From contig CM049313.1 of assembly GCA_026874595.1 (NCBI GenBank), forward strand, positions 18,039,508 through 18,103,507: DNA of 64,000 nucleotides, read 5' to 3'. Source of the DNA: Sipunculus nudus (taxonomy: Eukaryota > Annelida > Sipuncula > Golfingiida > Sipunculidae). The notes beneath the pieces are model-generated. The model was not told the origin of the DNA. It was given only the letters and a program-made list of their open reading frames with translations, and did not search any database. Shown here piece by piece: positions 62,353-64,000 of the stretch (the stretch's first letter is position 1; each line of letters begins with the position of its first letter). The translations under genes and the position numbers were made by a program.

Positions 62353-62388
<36 letters not shown>
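62353..62388. repeat. (ATT)n microsatellite
   Basis: About twelve uninterrupted ATT or TTA repeats. Confidence 0.95.
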
Positions 62389-62389
<1 letters not shown>

Positions 62390-64000
62390 ATTGTTTAATC
62401 CTTGCTTCTGTTTATTCAGATTATGCGTAACTACTTACGTAATGTGTAGTTTACAAAGTTATACCATTCGGGTGACATTTATTATTTAGTATCACTGGTA
62501 TGTGCAGATTACTTGAAGTACATTGTTTTCCTTACTCTCAAACACATTACAGATTATAGATGACCGTTATGTCAAATTTATTTTTTTTTTTTATTTTTTT
62601 ATATAACCCTTTATCAAATTATTTTCAATATTTTTTACTTGTTGCTCACATATTAATATTACCTGTAGGATCATTGATACCACATATAAACAAATGTTAA
62701 GCTTCTAAAAGGGCACTGCCAGTTTGGCTAATCCGTCGTGTATTAAAAAGGCACACTGGTCAACTTTGTTTATTATTCTTCCTATTTTCATAGAGCGATT
62801 CAACAAACTGACAAACAAATATGTCGAATATAGGGGATGAGTGCTGCATTGATAAGTTCACATGACTTGGTGCCAGGGTGTATTCTGATAAAGAGGCTTA
62901 CATCTGGGGTTAGAAAATCTGTGTAATGTTGGGGTGTTTTTAGAATGCTTCCAGTGAAGTATGTATATATTAATTCCCATACAGAAGTCCCGAGGTTCTT
63001 TAAGGCTCTGTATTTGAACACGCTACCCTTCGGTGTTTGGACCGATGTGTGATTATGTAATATTGCAGTTCGCGGGATTAGTTATAAGTGTATGCGGTTA
63101 TATCTAAATCTGGATCCTTTCAAACTTTCATATAGATTTTTGCAAAACATACCTATCTCTGTTTTTTTGGATCAAAATGTAACTAAAAAAATTGAAGTTT
63201 GCATTTTTGCCAGCAACTTTGATATATGGCGGTCATATTAAAACCAGAGCTATGAATCACTAGACAATAGTCATTATAGGCAGAGGTAACGGAAGAACAA
63301 TTTGATAATCCCGAAAAGAACATTCTTATGAGTTGAATCTCGTGTTAAATTTTCTTTATAATCGATTTCTACTGCAAAACATGAATAACATATTTAATGA
63401 GATAAGTTGCATAAATTTGCATGTCTGAATGAAATAGTGGTAATAATTATATTATAAATAAATCCACTGATTATTTGGCTTTTTATAGAGAAAATAAAGG
63501 TCCGGCTACAAAATATTCAAACTTGTTCAGATATAACGTATTTCAATATAACATCTTATTTTTTTTTTGTTAAATAAATAAACTGTAAATAAATTACGTA
63601 CATTTGTCAAAATATTAATACAAGAGCTAGTGGTCTTTTCATAAGTACATCATAGCGGAAAATGGTAGATTAATAAACACTTGTTGGCCGCAGTGGTAAA
63701 GGTTTTACATTTTCTAAGGCTACTTTACATATTTGCGTCATTTATTGAGTAACTTGAATATATAATTACATTTGCAAGTAAATGGGTGTAGCAATACTAA
63801 TTGGACTTGTCTGGTTACCTAGGTAACTGATCTCCCCTTCCAGTAGTCGAGTGAATATACATTGACATTTTGCATATGTAAAGAGCAACGGATCGAATCG
63901 TGATTATCGTGGGTTTAATGATTTAATGATTAAAGTGTCATATGTTATGAGCGAAGGGTCAAATAATGATGATGATGTTTTTTATGCTGAATAAGCGCAG

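Larger units (their letters stand above)
57855..64000 (-). repeat. Amplified unit, copy D (inverted)
   Basis: Reading from 64,000 down it matches 8,590 onward of copy A and the equivalent parts of copy B: 63,960-63,500 with 8,640-9,060, 63,250-61,400 with 17,380-18,380, 61,170-60,530 with 19,870-20,475, 60,480-59,480 with 21,190-22,200, and 59,510-59,090 with 22,200-22,760. It then jumps to sequence equivalent to 23,910, so the promoter cassette is deleted. It ends in the LINE tail at 57,855. The window edge cuts the unit at 64,000. No GT15 sequence of its own was found. Confidence 0.8.

Overview
The window is AT-rich eukaryotic DNA, dominated by transposable elements. Non-LTR retrotransposons, tRNA-derived SINEs, a miniature LTR element, many (TA)n microsatellites, intron-like signals and degenerate interspersed repeats all point to an animal. 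A bivalve or other lophotrochozoan is my best guess, because long AGGTCA-rich repeats and large decayed duplications are familiar from mollusc genomes. No bacterial, phage or CRISPR features are present.

Only one protein-coding gene is convincing and intact. It lies at 25,933-26,973 (+) and encodes a 346-aa type II membrane protein of glycosyltransferase family 15 (the Kre2/Mnt1/Ktr Golgi alpha-1,2-mannosyltransferase family, characterised in fungi). It sits inside a roughly 10-kb unit that has been amplified. Copy A (7,180-15,365), copy B (15,366-28,200, the intact gene), copy C (28,250-31,300, truncated) and copy E (51,090-57,850, GT15 pseudogene) are on the + strand. Copy D (57,855-64,000) is inverted. 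By eye the copies are about 80-90% alike. Each keeps the same internal order: a non-coding leader, two SINEs, a candidate CCAAT promoter and untranslated exon 1, a foldback element, an antisense LINE tail, then GT15. Shared insertions predate the duplications. A 680-bp solo-LTR-like insertion occurs only in copy B.

Layout: 1-7,180 has no recognisable gene, only microsatellites. 7,180-31,300 is the tandem array A-B-C. 31,300-51,090 looks largely single copy. It holds a few exon-like segments, a 5'-truncated L1-like element on + (35,925-38,100) with a G-tract minisatellite inside it, an AGGTCA-rich repeat (38,790-39,740), a second L1-like element on - (41,618-45,590), a possible first coding exon on - (45,918-45,985), a degenerate ~310-bp tandem array, and a degenerate minisatellite (49,830-50,240). 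51,090-64,000 is copy E facing inverted copy D.

The most striking element is a complete 394-bp TRIM (terminal-repeat retrotransposon in miniature) at 47,564-47,957 on the minus strand. It has two ~145-bp LTRs with TGTCAC...GTGACA ends, an 18-nt primer-binding site matching the 3' end of tRNA-Lys(CUU) including CCA, and a purine-rich tract before the 3' LTR. Its LTRs carry a tRNA-like A box and B box, an internal Pol III promoter layout analogous in principle to the 5S-bearing Cassandra TRIMs of plants.
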